Assembly (NCBI GenBank): GCA_029860075.1
Contig: JAOUBX010000017.1
Coordinates: 1 to 64,000 of the forward strand
Length of the DNA: 64,000 nucleotides
Reading direction: 5' to 3'
From: Deltaproteobacteria bacterium
Lineage (GTDB): Bacteria; Desulfobacterota; JADFVX01
The notes beneath the pieces were generated by a model. The model was not told the DNA's origin. It saw only the letters and a program-made list of their open reading frames with translations, and did not search any database. The position numbers and the translations under genes were made by a program. Of this stretch, positions 10,487 through 19,017 are shown piece after piece (the first letter of the stretch is position 1; every line of letters starts with the position of its first letter).

Positions 10487-10594
10487 TTTTTTGCAAGGTC
10501 AAGGAAATTGAGGGTTTCGCCGAGTTGTACTACTGTACATCGCACAAGCAAAACCGAAGATTGACGCAGAGATTGCAAAAAAGCACCCTTGACC
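10487..10594. repeat. Palindromic intergenic element with GTAC-ACT-GTAC centre
   Basis: The outer arms TTTTTTGCAA (10487-10496) and TTGCAAAAAA (10573-10582) are perfect inverted copies. A second pair, GGTCAAGG (10497-10504) and CCTTGACC (10587-10594), is also inverted but not nested inside the first. The centre is TTGTACTACTGTACAT. It lies in the 514-base gap between the LOG and DUF362 genes. I recall similar elements between genes in related genomes. Confidence 0.6.
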
Positions 10595-10685
10595 GATGAA
10601 AACTATTTATACTTTCATTATTATTCAGTGATGTTCCGTTAGAAATTTGCATCAACTGTTTTTGCTTAGAATAACGAAGAAGAAT

Positions 10686-10793
10686 TGTCATTTCGACTCG
10701 GAGATCTCTGAAAGGCACGAGGAGAGATCTTAAGGCCTTTTCCTTTCACCCCGGGGGCACTTGTCACTTTGTTCAGGCGTACTCGAAATGACA
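10686..10793. repeat. MITE-like element with TGTCATTTCGA ends
   Basis: An 11-bp perfect inverted repeat, TGTCATTTCGA (10686-10696) / TCGAAATGACA (10783-10793), bounds a 108-bp element with an inner GAGATCT..AGATCTTAAG segment. It has no coding capacity and lies in the same gap as the previous element. Confidence 0.65.
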
Positions 10794-10915
10794 GGTCAGT
10801 GCAATTTCCTAAGTGGACATTGCTGATTATTATTGAACTTTGATTATACATCGTTAAGGGATATTTTAAAAGTTTATGTTATTATTATGATAATTCCGGT
10901 ATAAAGGTACACTCA

Positions 10916-11767
10916 ATGATGGCAATGGGAACTTCTAACAAATCAGACAATAATAAGGGCAGGGTCTGGCTCTCCAAAGCGGATGAGGGCTTTGAGACTC
11001 CGGTAAAAAAACTTCTTCAAAGCTCTCATCTTGAAAGCGCTCTTAAAAAACAGAAGAAAATCCTCATCAAGCCAAACCTGGTCAATACATCAAAACCACC
11101 CGTTACAACTCCCGTTCAACTCGTTGGAGCCATCGTCGATTGCCTAAGGTCTCTTGCTCCTCATGCGGAAATTCTCGTCGGTGATGGTACGGGATCGCTC
11201 GACTACGATACGGACCATGTTTTTAAAGAACTCGGTTATAGGGGCATGGCCATAGAAAAGGATGTGAGACTCGTTGACCTCAACCTCGAACCTGCCGTAA
11301 GGCTTGAAAAAAGGGAACTGAAAAGATGGCCTCAAATGCATATCCCGCAGATCGTCATGGAGAGCTATCTCATCTCCGTACCCGTCCTTAAGGCCCATAC
11401 TCTGGCCGGAGTGACGCTTACCATGAAGAATATGGTCGGCATCTGTCCCCCGTCGCACTATTGTCAGGGAGGACACTGGAAAAAATCATCTTTTCATCAC
11501 GGGATAGACGAAGCCCTTGCCGACCTCAACCGCTACAGGCATGCCGATTTCAGTATCATCGACGCTACCATAGGCATGAGCGAATCTCACCTTTGGGGCC
11601 ATACCTGTGATCCGCCGCCGGGCCTGCTCATCGCCGGTTATGATCCCCTGGCCGTCGATGCCTTCGGCTGTAAAACCCTTAATATTGACTGGAGACATGT
11701 AGGGCATATTGCAATGGTGAATGGGGAACTGGGTATTGCTGAACCCTTGCAGGTTTTGGAAGTATAA
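10916..11767 (+). CDS. DUF362 domain-containing protein
   Basis: A 283-residue DUF362 protein. Recognisable segments are KKILIKPNLVN near residue 45, VGDGTGSLDYDT, PVLKAHTLAGVTLTMKNMVGICPP near residue 160, and a late YDPLAVDAFGCKTLNID. Many family members carry a carboxyl-terminal 2[4Fe-4S] ferredoxin domain. This one stops before it and is a short, cluster-free version. The function is unknown. AAAGGT precedes the ATG at 10916; a second ATG is the next codon. Confidence 0.8.
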   Translation: MMAMGTSNKSDNNKGRVWLSKADEGFETPVKKLLQSSHLESALKKQKKILIKPNLVNTSKPPVTTPVQLVGAIVDCLRSLAPHAEILVGDGTGSLDYDTDHVFKELGYRGMAIEKDVRLVDLNLEPAVRLEKRELKRWPQMHIPQIVMESYLISVPVLKAHTLAGVTLTMKNMVGICPPSHYCQGGHWKKSSFHHGIDEALADLNRYRHADFSIIDATIGMSESHLWGHTCDPPPGLLIAGYDPLAVDAFGCKTLNIDWRHVGHIAMVNGELGIAEPLQVLEV

Positions 11768-12115
11768 CCTATAACCCGTTGTCAATAAAGACGACGGGAG
11801 GAGAAAAAAATACCCGGCTTTTTTTGATTTAGCGCTTTGAAAGGCGCTCATGTTAAGCTAAGGCTGCATGGCAGCAGAACGGCTTTGGGCATTAACAGCC
11901 GCAGAAGAAGAAAACAAGGGTTAAAGAGCTTAAACGCTTTGAATGAGAAGAAAAGCAGGAGCCATTGGTCTCTTAAAAATGAATAGGAGTTTCTTTAAAA
12001 AAACTCCTCATCAGAAGCATTTGCTTTGACATTTCTTCATTATTTTTATATACATTAAAGCTTAATCAACTTTATATTCCAATAACTTCTAAGCTCTCTA
12101 TCAAAGTTCAGCATA
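11768..12115. other. Gene-free stretch
   Basis: No gene is seen. It contains a hairpin CCCGTTGTC/GACGACGGG just after the DUF362 stop, without a T run, and an 8-bp hairpin AGGAGTTT/AAACTCCT at 11985-12008. The last ~60 bases are AT-rich and probably hold the promoter of the carbamoyltransferase cassette. Confidence 0.4.
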
Positions 12116-12352
12116 ATGTCTTTTTTCAAACAATTATATAAATTATGGATGAAATTTGCCCATGTCCTTGGCTGGATAAATACAAGGATTATCCTGACCC
12201 TTGTTTATTTTTTAATCATCTCACCTTTGGCTTTGGTTTTTAAGCTTATAGGGAAAGATCCAATGGAGAGAAAAATCGGCCAAAGCGATAGCTACTGGAA
12301 AAAAAGAGAAGCCGGGGAATTTAAAAAAGAGGATTACAGGAGACAGTTTTGA
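12116..12352 (+). CDS. SxtJ-like small membrane protein
   Basis: A 78-residue protein with one or two hydrophobic segments around residues 20-45 (IILTLVYFLIISPLALVFKL) and a basic tail ending KKREAGEFKKEDYRRQF. Small membrane proteins of the SxtJ family sit directly upstream of NodU/CmcH-type carbamoyltransferases in many genomes, and this one resembles the carboxyl part of that family. Its stop codon overlaps the start of the carbamoyltransferase, so the two are translationally coupled. The family function is unknown; it may anchor or partner the enzyme at the membrane. Confidence 0.65.
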   Translation: MSFFKQLYKLWMKFAHVLGWINTRIILTLVYFLIISPLALVFKLIGKDPMERKIGQSDSYWKKREAGEFKKEDYRRQF

Positions 12353-14172
12353 AGGGCAATATTCTCGGCATATCAGCCTTTTATCATGACTCGGCCGCCT
12401 GCCTGCTAAAAGAGGGTGAAATAATTGCCGCAGCTCAGGAAGAGCGCTTTACACGAAAAAAACATGATCAGGACTTTCCCTTAAAAGCCATCGAATACTG
12501 CCTGAAGGAAGGTAATGTTGATATTTCGGACATTAGCCTCGTCGCATTTTACGATAAACCTTTCATAAAAATTGAGAGAATACTGGAAACGTACCTTTCT
12601 GTTGCGCCCAAAGGCTGGAGGTCATTCATTAAAGCCATGCCGGGCCTTCTAAAACAAAAAATATGGGTTCCCCAGGAAATTCATAAAAAGCTCGGCTACA
12701 GTGGTGAAATCATTTTTTGCGAGCATCACGAATCGCATGCTGCATCGGCATTTTTCCCCTCCCCTTTTCAGGAAGCGGCAATCCTGACAATGGATGGCGT
12801 CGGGGAATGGACAACGACAAGCATCGGCACAGGCCGGGGGAATAAGCTTGATATCAAGCATGAAATCAACTTTCCTCATTCTCTGGGGCTTCTTTACTCG
12901 GCCTTTACCTATTATCTGGGATTCAAGGTCAATAGCGGGGAATATAAGGTAATGGGACTGGCGCCTTACGGCAAGCCCAAATACAAAGACCTCATCTTCA
13001 AGGAACTGATCGACCTCAAGGAGGACGGTTCCTTCAAACTGAACATGAAGTATTTCGGCTATCTGGATTCACTAAGAATGACAAATTCCGGCTTTGGCCG
13101 GCTCTTTGGCGCTCCTGCCAGAAAGCCCGAAACAAAACTTACCCAAAGAGAAATGGATATTGCAAGGTCCCTTCAGGACGTGACGGAAGAGATTATGCTT
13201 AAACTGGCCCGTCATGCCCATAAGGTAACAGGCATGAAAAATCTCTGCCTCGCCGGAGGTGTTGCGCTAAATTGTGTGGGAAATGGAAAGGTATTAAGGG
13301 AAGGTCCTTTTGAAAATATATGGATACAGCCGGCGGCGGGCGATGCAGGCGGCGCCCTTGGTGCTGCGCTTTTCGGGTGGCACAGATATATGGATAAGGA
13401 AAGGAAGGCTGACGGAAAAAAGGATTCCATGAAAGGCTCCTATCTCGGACCTTCCTTTACTGATGATGAAGTGGAAGCCTTCCTGACAAAGACAGGCGCA
13501 CCCTATGAAAAGCTTGATTCATCAACGCTGGTGCAGAAAACGGCAAAGCTCCTTTCTGAAGGAAAAACTATCGGCTGGTTTCAGGGCCGCATGGAATTTG
13601 GGCCAAGAGCCCTTGGCGGCAGAAGCATCATTGGTGATGCAAGAAACGGGGAGATGCAGTCTATTATGAACCTCAAAATAAAGTTCAGAGAATCCTTCAG
13701 GCCTTTTGCTCCTGCCGTATTACGGGAAGATGTAAACAAGTGGTTTGAAATGGATGCCGAGAGCCCTTATATGCTTCTCGTGGCGCCTGTTAAAGAGAGT
13801 AAAAGAGTCGCCTTAAAAAAAGAGGAGGAGGATCTCTTTGGTATAGCGCTTTTAAATATCCCCAAGTCGGAGATTCCGGCAGTTACCCATGTTGATTATT
13901 CGGCCCGGATCCAGACAGTAGAGGGGATTACAAACAAACCCTATTATGATATAATAAAGCGCTTTAAAGAACTGACGGGATGTGCCGTCATTGTAAACAC
14001 CTCTTTTAACGTGAGAGGAGAACCTATTGTATGTACTCCGGAAGACGCCTATCGCTGCTTTATGAGAACAAATATGGATAACCTTGTTATGGGAAACATC
14101 ATTCTTCATAAAAAAGAGCAGCCCGTCTATAAAGATGACGACCATTGGCAAGAAAAGTTTGAACTTGATTAA
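12349..14172 (+). CDS. Carbamoyltransferase (NodU/CmcH/SxtI family)
   Basis: A 607-residue enzyme that transfers carbamoyl from carbamoyl phosphate to a hydroxyl group of a small molecule or glycan. It starts ILGISAFYHDSAACLL, has the metal/ATP region CEHHESHAASAFFPSPF near 125, LTMDGVGEW, GGVALNCVGNGK, and the carboxyl-domain signature GPRALGGRSIIGDAR, then NTSFNVRGEPIVCTP. The start is TTG at 12349, with AGGAGA upstream and overlap with the preceding stop. It forms a cassette with small membrane proteins on both sides, which points to modification of an envelope or exported product. Confidence 0.88.
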   Translation: MKGNILGISAFYHDSAACLLKEGEIIAAAQEERFTRKKHDQDFPLKAIEYCLKEGNVDISDISLVAFYDKPFIKIERILETYLSVAPKGWRSFIKAMPGLLKQKIWVPQEIHKKLGYSGEIIFCEHHESHAASAFFPSPFQEAAILTMDGVGEWTTTSIGTGRGNKLDIKHEINFPHSLGLLYSAFTYYLGFKVNSGEYKVMGLAPYGKPKYKDLIFKELIDLKEDGSFKLNMKYFGYLDSLRMTNSGFGRLFGAPARKPETKLTQREMDIARSLQDVTEEIMLKLARHAHKVTGMKNLCLAGGVALNCVGNGKVLREGPFENIWIQPAAGDAGGALGAALFGWHRYMDKERKADGKKDSMKGSYLGPSFTDDEVEAFLTKTGAPYEKLDSSTLVQKTAKLLSEGKTIGWFQGRMEFGPRALGGRSIIGDARNGEMQSIMNLKIKFRESFRPFAPAVLREDVNKWFEMDAESPYMLLVAPVKESKRVALKKEEEDLFGIALLNIPKSEIPAVTHVDYSARIQTVEGITNKPYYDIIKRFKELTGCAVIVNTSFNVRGEPIVCTPEDAYRCFMRTNMDNLVMGNIILHKKEQPVYKDDDHWQEKFELD

Positions 14173-14203
14173 AATAAGAAAAAACAATCTAAATGGATAG
14201 AAC

Positions 14204-14362
14204 ATGAATAAACTGGCAATATTCAGAGAACTTTGGGATTTCATGAAAGTTCGCAAAAAGTGGTGGCTCGGCCCTATTATCATGCTGCTCATTTTACTTG
14301 GCGCTCTCATCGTATTCACTGAAAGTTCGGCTCTGGCGCCTTTCATATACGCACTCTTTTAA
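14204..14362 (+). CDS. DUF5989 small membrane protein
   Basis: A 52-residue ORF, 31 bases after the carbamoyltransferase. It has the form of the DUF5989 family: LWDFMKVRKKWWLGP, one transmembrane helix, then SALAPFIYALF at the end. Proteins of this family follow carbamoyltransferases in many phyla. No strong ribosome binding site is seen (the upstream sequence is AT-rich), but the conserved ends leave little doubt that it is real. It completes a three-gene carbamoyltransferase cassette. Confidence 0.82.
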   Translation: MNKLAIFRELWDFMKVRKKWWLGPIIMLLILLGALIVFTESSALAPFIYALF

Positions 14363-14479
14363 ATAACAGAAGATGTCAATACCGGCACACAAGGCATTGC
14401 TCTGCGTACCCCTATTGACTCAAGGTGTTTCATTGGTGATGCAACAAAATGTCTCAAGTTTATTGCGACACAGTCTCAG

Positions 14480-14706
14480 AGGACGTGGCCTTGCTTGAGC
14501 CCTAAAAGGGCTTGCTTTTCCTTCCCGTTAAAAGGCAGCCGAGTGCAGCCGTTGACTGAGGATGAAGGGCACAAACTGTCTGAGCGAAGCGAGTTTTTGT
14601 GCCCGCCGAAGGCAACGGTGGAAGGAGGGGAGTCCCGCCTTGGCGGGACCAAGTTTTTGGGCGGCCTTTCTTTTGTTACTTTTCTTTGTCCGCAAAAGAA
14701 AAGTAA
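14480..14706. repeat. Composite hairpin repeat in a 413-base gap
   Basis: The gap from 14363 to 14775 has no convincing gene. It contains three perfect hairpins in a row: GGGCACAAA/TTTGTGCCC (14567-14604), GTCCCGCC/GGCGGGAC (14632-14649) and TTACTTTTCTTT/AAAGAAAAGTAA (14676-14706). This is the layout of a dispersed intergenic repeat. An open frame across it (14495-14731) is an accident of the repeat. Confidence 0.6.
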
Positions 14707-14775
14707 AAATTATTATGGCATAGCCTTTTAACTCTAACCCCGCCCAAAGGACGGGAATTTCAAAGATTGATTAAA

Positions 14776-16392
14776 ATGAGACGACCTATTCCCTTTCTCT
14801 TTCTTTTTTTCTTCACTTTTGCAGCGCTTTATTCATTTCACCCCTTCCCTGTGGAAGAACCTTATATCTCTGCTGATGCTGTTTTCGATGCACAAATTGC
14901 CCGGAATATCCTCCTGGACGGGGAACTCGGCTGGCCTGCCACTCTGCAACCGCCACTGCAGGCTATTCTTGCAACCCTCATCTACCCTTTCAAAAAAAAC
15001 ATATTAATTTCAGGCATAATCATTTCCAAATTTATGTTTCTTCTTTTGCCTTTAGCCGTCTACCTTCTGGCAAAGGAACTCTTTAGCAAAAAAATAGCCT
15101 TTTTTTCCATGGCCCTTTCTTTTTTTCACCCGCACTTTTTCTACGCATCCCAAACAATGGAGCCGACAGTAACCTATACGACCTTACTTACTTTTGCGCT
15201 TTTTTTTTCATGGCGGGCCTATTCAAGGTCAAACATCTTAAGTGCAATACCGGCGGGTATTTTCTTTTCACTTGCATGGCTGAGCCGTTCTGAGGGCTTT
15301 CTCATACTGCTCTTTATTATTTTATCTTTCTCCTTTCTCCTTTTCAGGAAGAGGGCCTTACTGGAAAAAAGTATCAAAATCAAAAAAGTTTTTTTACTAA
15401 TAACCTTGCTTTTAAGCTTTTTTATCCTTTCATCACCTTACCTCGTTTTCCTTAAAAACACTTACGGGAAGCTTGTTTTTTCACCCAAAGCGTCCTACGT
15501 TCAGATATGGATGAAATGGAGGATTTACAGAGACAATAACTATGGTGAAATAGGAAATGAAGAACTCTGGGGGCTTAATGAGCAGGGAAAGTTAAAATGG
15601 CAGGAACCAAAGGGCATTGGGGACCTTTTAAGTTATCTTGCTTCCCATCCAAAGAAAAGTGTAAAGGTTTATCTGACAAATTTAAGCAGTGAAATTCCGG
15701 GCAGAATCGGCGGGGCCAGCGGGCAGGAGAACTACCCCCAGGTTTATCCTTTTTATTTTTTCATACCTGCCCTCATCTGGATACTTTACGTTATAAGGAA
15801 GAAAAAAGAAGGAGAAAAGTTGCTTTTTATCCTTTCCCCTTTTCTGCTTTTGCTAATCCTGCCCGTTTATACCCATGGCTGGTGGAAATATCTCGCCCCT
15901 TACTCTCCCTTAATTATAGTCATGGCTGTTGCAGGCCTCTCAAATATTTTCGAAGATTTAAAAATCAACTATGCCTTACCCCTTTATACAGCCTTAATAA
16001 TTCTGTTCGCCATATCTGTCACAAGAGCGCTCCCTTCTGCTGAAAGAAAATCGGATTATGCGCAATCAAAAGCCAGCTTTGCTGAAGCTGCCAAAAGTGC
16101 GGGGAAATACGCTCAAAAACAATTCAAAGGTTCTCCCAACTATATGGTCCAATGGCTAAAACTCACTTATTATCTTGATGGACGATGGACTGCCATGCCC
16201 GTTACCAGCTTTTCCAGGATGATTGAATATGCCAGGAATAAGAATGTTGACTACCTTGTCTTTGAAGGACCATCTGATAAATGGGAAAGAGAACTGATTC
16301 AGGTAATGAAATTCAGGCGCCTTGAACCGGCAGGGATTTACAGGAGTGACAAGATAGATTACCGGGTGCTGTTTTTCAAATTAAACAAATAA
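14776..16392 (+). CDS. GT-C (GT39/ArnT-like) glycosyltransferase family membrane protein
   Basis: About 538 residues with ten or more hydrophobic segments. The first periplasmic loop has the acidic pattern ISADAVFDAQIARNIL seen in GT39/ArnT/PMT-type enzymes, which use polyprenyl-phosphate sugars. A soluble carboxyl domain follows from about residue 440. I start at the ATG at 14776; a TTG three codons earlier is also open. The acceptor is unknown. It stands alone after the repeat region. Confidence 0.7.
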   Translation: MRRPIPFLFLFFFTFAALYSFHPFPVEEPYISADAVFDAQIARNILLDGELGWPATLQPPLQAILATLIYPFKKNILISGIIISKFMFLLLPLAVYLLAKELFSKKIAFFSMALSFFHPHFFYASQTMEPTVTYTTLLTFALFFSWRAYSRSNILSAIPAGIFFSLAWLSRSEGFLILLFIILSFSFLLFRKRALLEKSIKIKKVFLLITLLLSFFILSSPYLVFLKNTYGKLVFSPKASYVQIWMKWRIYRDNNYGEIGNEELWGLNEQGKLKWQEPKGIGDLLSYLASHPKKSVKVYLTNLSSEIPGRIGGASGQENYPQVYPFYFFIPALIWILYVIRKKKEGEKLLFILSPFLLLLILPVYTHGWWKYLAPYSPLIIVMAVAGLSNIFEDLKINYALPLYTALIILFAISVTRALPSAERKSDYAQSKASFAEAAKSAGKYAQKQFKGSPNYMVQWLKLTYYLDGRWTAMPVTSFSRMIEYARNKNVDYLVFEGPSDKWERELIQVMKFRRLEPAGIYRSDKIDYRVLFFKLNK

Positions 16393-16427
16393 AGAAGTTT
16401 TTATGAAATTAACAGCCATCTTCTCCC

Positions 16428-16727
16428 CTATTTTTTCGGCAGCATAATAAGCGGCTCTTCTGCAAAAGGGCGGTAATAAAGAAGGGTATGCCCAATAATC
16501 TGGACAACCGCTCCCCGGGAAGCCTTTTCAATGGACGCGGCAAGCTCCTTTTTTTCGGTCGGTGCATTATCGAGAACCCTTATTTTAAGAAGCTCATGAT
16601 GTTCAAGGGCATCTTCAAGATTGGCGATAAATTTTTCAGACAGGCCATCTTTTCCGATCTGGATAATGGGCTTTAAATGATGCCCCAATCCCTTGAGACA
16701 ACTCTTTTGTTTACTGCTTAATTTCAT
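16428..16727 (-). CDS. yhbY: YhbY-type RNA-binding (CRM domain) protein
   Basis: A 99-residue single CRM domain: KQKSCLKGLGHHLKPIIQIGKDGLS, then KIRVLDNAPTEKKELA and GAVVQIIGHTLLYYRP. Family members bind pre-50S ribosomal particles and help ribosome assembly. It is the last gene of a three-gene operon, and its ATG overlaps the CDF stop codon (ATGA). Confidence 0.9.
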   Translation of the reverse strand: MKLSSKQKSCLKGLGHHLKPIIQIGKDGLSEKFIANLEDALEHHELLKIRVLDNAPTEKKELAASIEKASRGAVVQIIGHTLLYYRPFAEEPLIMLPKK

Positions 16728-17872
16728 AACTTTACCTCTCCGGGCAGCTCTACACTTATTAAGGTATCAACCACCCTATCCTCTTCCATTATTTTTCTTT
16801 TAACTCCGGCAACCCGGGCATAACCCTCTTTAATAGTCAGCTCAGGTGAAATTTCCACGCTGAGATTTACAATAATATTATTTTCAACATAGTGAAGCCT
16901 GATATCACGGCAGTTTTTAATTCCATCCGTTCCAAGAGCGGCATTTCTTACCTTTTCAAGCAGGTCTCTGTCAGGGACGGAATAAATGATGCCGTCATTT
17001 TCACCTTCGGGATCGATGTGGACAAGCACATCGGCCACATTCCGCACATGCTCTATAATGGAATCTCTAACGCCGTCGGCTATATTGTGAGCGTCCATGA
17101 CATTCATTTTTGAATCCACTTCGATATGAATATCAACGAGTATTTCACTCCCTGTCTTTCGCGTTTTAAGATCGTGATAACTTAAAGCCCCCGATACACT
17201 TAAAGCGGCCCTGATAATATTATTTCTCACATCCTTTTCAACGGCCGTATCAATGATATCCCTGAAGGAGTCTCTCGATATATTCCATCCCGCTTTTACA
17301 ATGAGCACGGTTACTATGATGGCAGCCAGAGGATCAAAAATCGGCCACCCCATCATGGCGGCGCCAATACCGACAAAAGTAGCAACCGACGAGAAAGCAT
17401 CCGATCTGTGGTGCCAGGCATTGGCAATGACAGAGGGGCTTCCCGTCCTCTCACCGACCCTGACCGTATACCGGTATAAAATTTCCTTGACCAGAATAGA
17501 AAGAAAGGCCCCGGCAAGTGCAATATAGGTCGGTAAATAATCGATTCCCTCCCTGATGGTAATAAGGGCATCCCAGAAGATACCGATGCCGGCAACGATG
17601 AGAATAATACCGAGCACACCGGTACCGACCGTTTCAACCCTGCCATAACCATAGGGCCGATCTTCATCGATGGGCCTTCTGGCTATTTTCAGACTTGCAA
17701 GGACAACAAAATCGGAAAGCAGGTCGGAAAGTGAATGGGCGGCATCGGCAATAAGAGCTTCACTCTTCCCGAAAATACCGGCAACCAGCTTGACAAGGGC
17801 AAGCACAAGATTGGCAAAAATGCCGATCCAGGTGATTTTTTCTCCATCATTATACTTATTGCTCTTTTTCAA
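16724..17872 (-). CDS. Cation diffusion facilitator family transporter
   Basis: A 382-residue proton-coupled divalent metal exporter of the inner membrane. Six helices carry the metal-site motifs ADAAHSLSDLLSD (near residue 45) and ANAWHHRSDAFSS (near 150). The carboxyl cytoplasmic region is long and appears to hold two ferredoxin-like ZT_dimer-type domains (about 205-290 and 300-380). Metal specificity cannot be read. It overlaps the DnaA-like gene upstream and yhbY downstream by 4 bases each. Confidence 0.88.
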   Translation of the reverse strand: MKKSNKYNDGEKITWIGIFANLVLALVKLVAGIFGKSEALIADAAHSLSDLLSDFVVLASLKIARRPIDEDRPYGYGRVETVGTGVLGIILIVAGIGIFWDALITIREGIDYLPTYIALAGAFLSILVKEILYRYTVRVGERTGSPSVIANAWHHRSDAFSSVATFVGIGAAMMGWPIFDPLAAIIVTVLIVKAGWNISRDSFRDIIDTAVEKDVRNNIIRAALSVSGALSYHDLKTRKTGSEILVDIHIEVDSKMNVMDAHNIADGVRDSIIEHVRNVADVLVHIDPEGENDGIIYSVPDRDLLEKVRNAALGTDGIKNCRDIRLHYVENNIIVNLSVEISPELTIKEGYARVAGVKRKIMEEDRVVDTLISVELPGEVKL

Positions 17873-18564
17873 AGCTGCCCTTCCTCAATCCAGATGTAAT
17901 CCTTAAGGGATTCGATGGCTGTAAACCTGTTGATCCCCTTTCCTTCCAGCGATGCATGGGCCCTCACTCTCTTTAGCGCACCGAGAAGTGAATTAATATT
18001 CCCCCCCATATGGCCTGCAATAAAATGCGCAACATCATCAGGAAGTTTTATATTTTCCTCATCGGCCCTGGCCTTTAAAATAGCAACCTTCAACTCCTCT
18101 TCAGGGGGAGGAATATCGGCAGACTTTCCTTCCTTTTTGATTAACTCCGCAAGGGGAGAAGCGGGAAAGGAATCAGGCGACAAGGCGCCCGTCAATATGA
18201 GTTGGCCTCCGCCTTTTACAAAATCTGCAAGGGTCCTTTCCCTCTCATCCACAGCAAAAGGGAAATCATCGATGATGACAACCTTGCAACTCCCCATCGG
18301 CTCTGTTTCCTCTTCTTTTGTCGACAAACGGCCAATAAACAGGTCCAGATCTTTTTGAGCAAGCTCATTTGCAATGGCATTTATAAGGTGGCTCTTTCCC
18401 GTCCCCCTCCCTCCGTAAATATAACAGGGATTATAACTGCCTGCCGGATTCTCGCTTACATAGAGGGCCATTGCCCTGGCCATACTGTTACTGTTACCGG
18501 CAATGTAATTGGAAAATGTCATTTCACGATCAGCGGTTAACCTTATAAACCCTGACAAAGCCAT
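17869..18564 (-). CDS. DnaA/Hda-like AAA+ ATPase
   Basis: A 231-residue protein matching the AAA+ core of DnaA without the carboxyl DNA-binding domain. FSNYIAGNSNSMA precedes Walker A GGRGTGKSH near residue 55, Walker B is VVIIDDF, and the lid helices follow (DDVAHFIAGHMGGNINSLLGAL). Hda in E. coli has this architecture and inactivates ATP-DnaA. Function as a replication regulator is by analogy only; no clamp-binding motif is obvious at the amino end. It is first in an operon with the CDF transporter and yhbY, and three 17-bp repeats lie just upstream of its start. Confidence 0.72.
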   Translation of the reverse strand: MALSGFIRLTADREMTFSNYIAGNSNSMARAMALYVSENPAGSYNPCYIYGGRGTGKSHLINAIANELAQKDLDLFIGRLSTKEEETEPMGSCKVVIIDDFPFAVDERERTLADFVKGGGQLILTGALSPDSFPASPLAELIKKEGKSADIPPPEEELKVAILKARADEENIKLPDDVAHFIAGHMGGNINSLLGALKRVRAHASLEGKGINRFTAIESLKDYIWIEEGQL

Positions 18565-18593
18565 AGCATCACAAAAAAAGTCTATTACCCCGA

Positions 18594-18644
18594 GCCCGAA
18601 GATGATTCAGGCCCGAAGATGATTCAGGCCCGAAGATGATTCAG
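18594..18644. repeat. Three tandem 17-bp repeats upstream of the DnaA-like gene
   Basis: The unit GCCCGAAGATGATTCAG occurs three times without mismatch (18594-18610, 18611-18627, 18628-18644). It lies 30 bases before the start of the minus-strand DnaA-like gene, in its probable leader or promoter region. Confidence 0.9.
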
Positions 18645-18757
18645 GATTGAGGCTCTATTAAAATGAAAGCTGTGAATTATAGCATAAAGTATAGTCAAAG
18701 CGTACGACTTTCCAAAGTTCGCACAGTGAAAGAATAAGCAGGGCAGGCATTTATCAC

Positions 18758-18786
18758 TTGACATAAGCTGTCAATAATAATAGATT
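18758..18786 (+). promoter_or_regulatory. Sigma-70 promoter of tRNA-Leu
   Basis: TTGACA (18758-18763), a 17-base spacer and TAGATT (18781-18786) lie 21 bases before the tRNA 5' end. Confidence 0.75.
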
Positions 18787-18807
18787 ATTCATCCATTCAC
18801 GTACTCT

Positions 18808-18895
18808 GCCGGGGTGGCGGAATTGGTAGACGCAAGGGACTTAAAATCCCTCGGGAGTTTCTCCCGTGCCGGTTCGATTCCGGCCCTCGGCACCA
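18808..18895 (+). tRNA. tRNA-Leu(UAA)
   Basis: An 88-base class II tRNA with encoded CCA. The acceptor stem is GCCGGGG/CCTCGGC with one G-T pair. The anticodon stem AGGGA/TCCCT encloses the loop CTTAAAA, giving anticodon TAA. The long variable arm (CGGGAGTTTCTCCCG) is typical of leucine tRNAs, and the T arm is CCGGTTCGATTCCGG. The accessory region begins just downstream. Confidence 0.97.
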
Positions 18896-19017
18896 ATAAG
18901 AATAATGGTTTATATGAAGCTTTAATAATTAGGCTGGAATAGACTCTCCGAAAAGCTATCGACATGATTTCCTCTTAGGGAAAATTCATTTCTTTTTATT
19001 ACCGGCTATATTTCACT

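Noticed and set aside
14495-14731. 78-residue plus-strand frame
   Set aside because: It runs through three hairpins of an intergenic repeat and matches no protein pattern.
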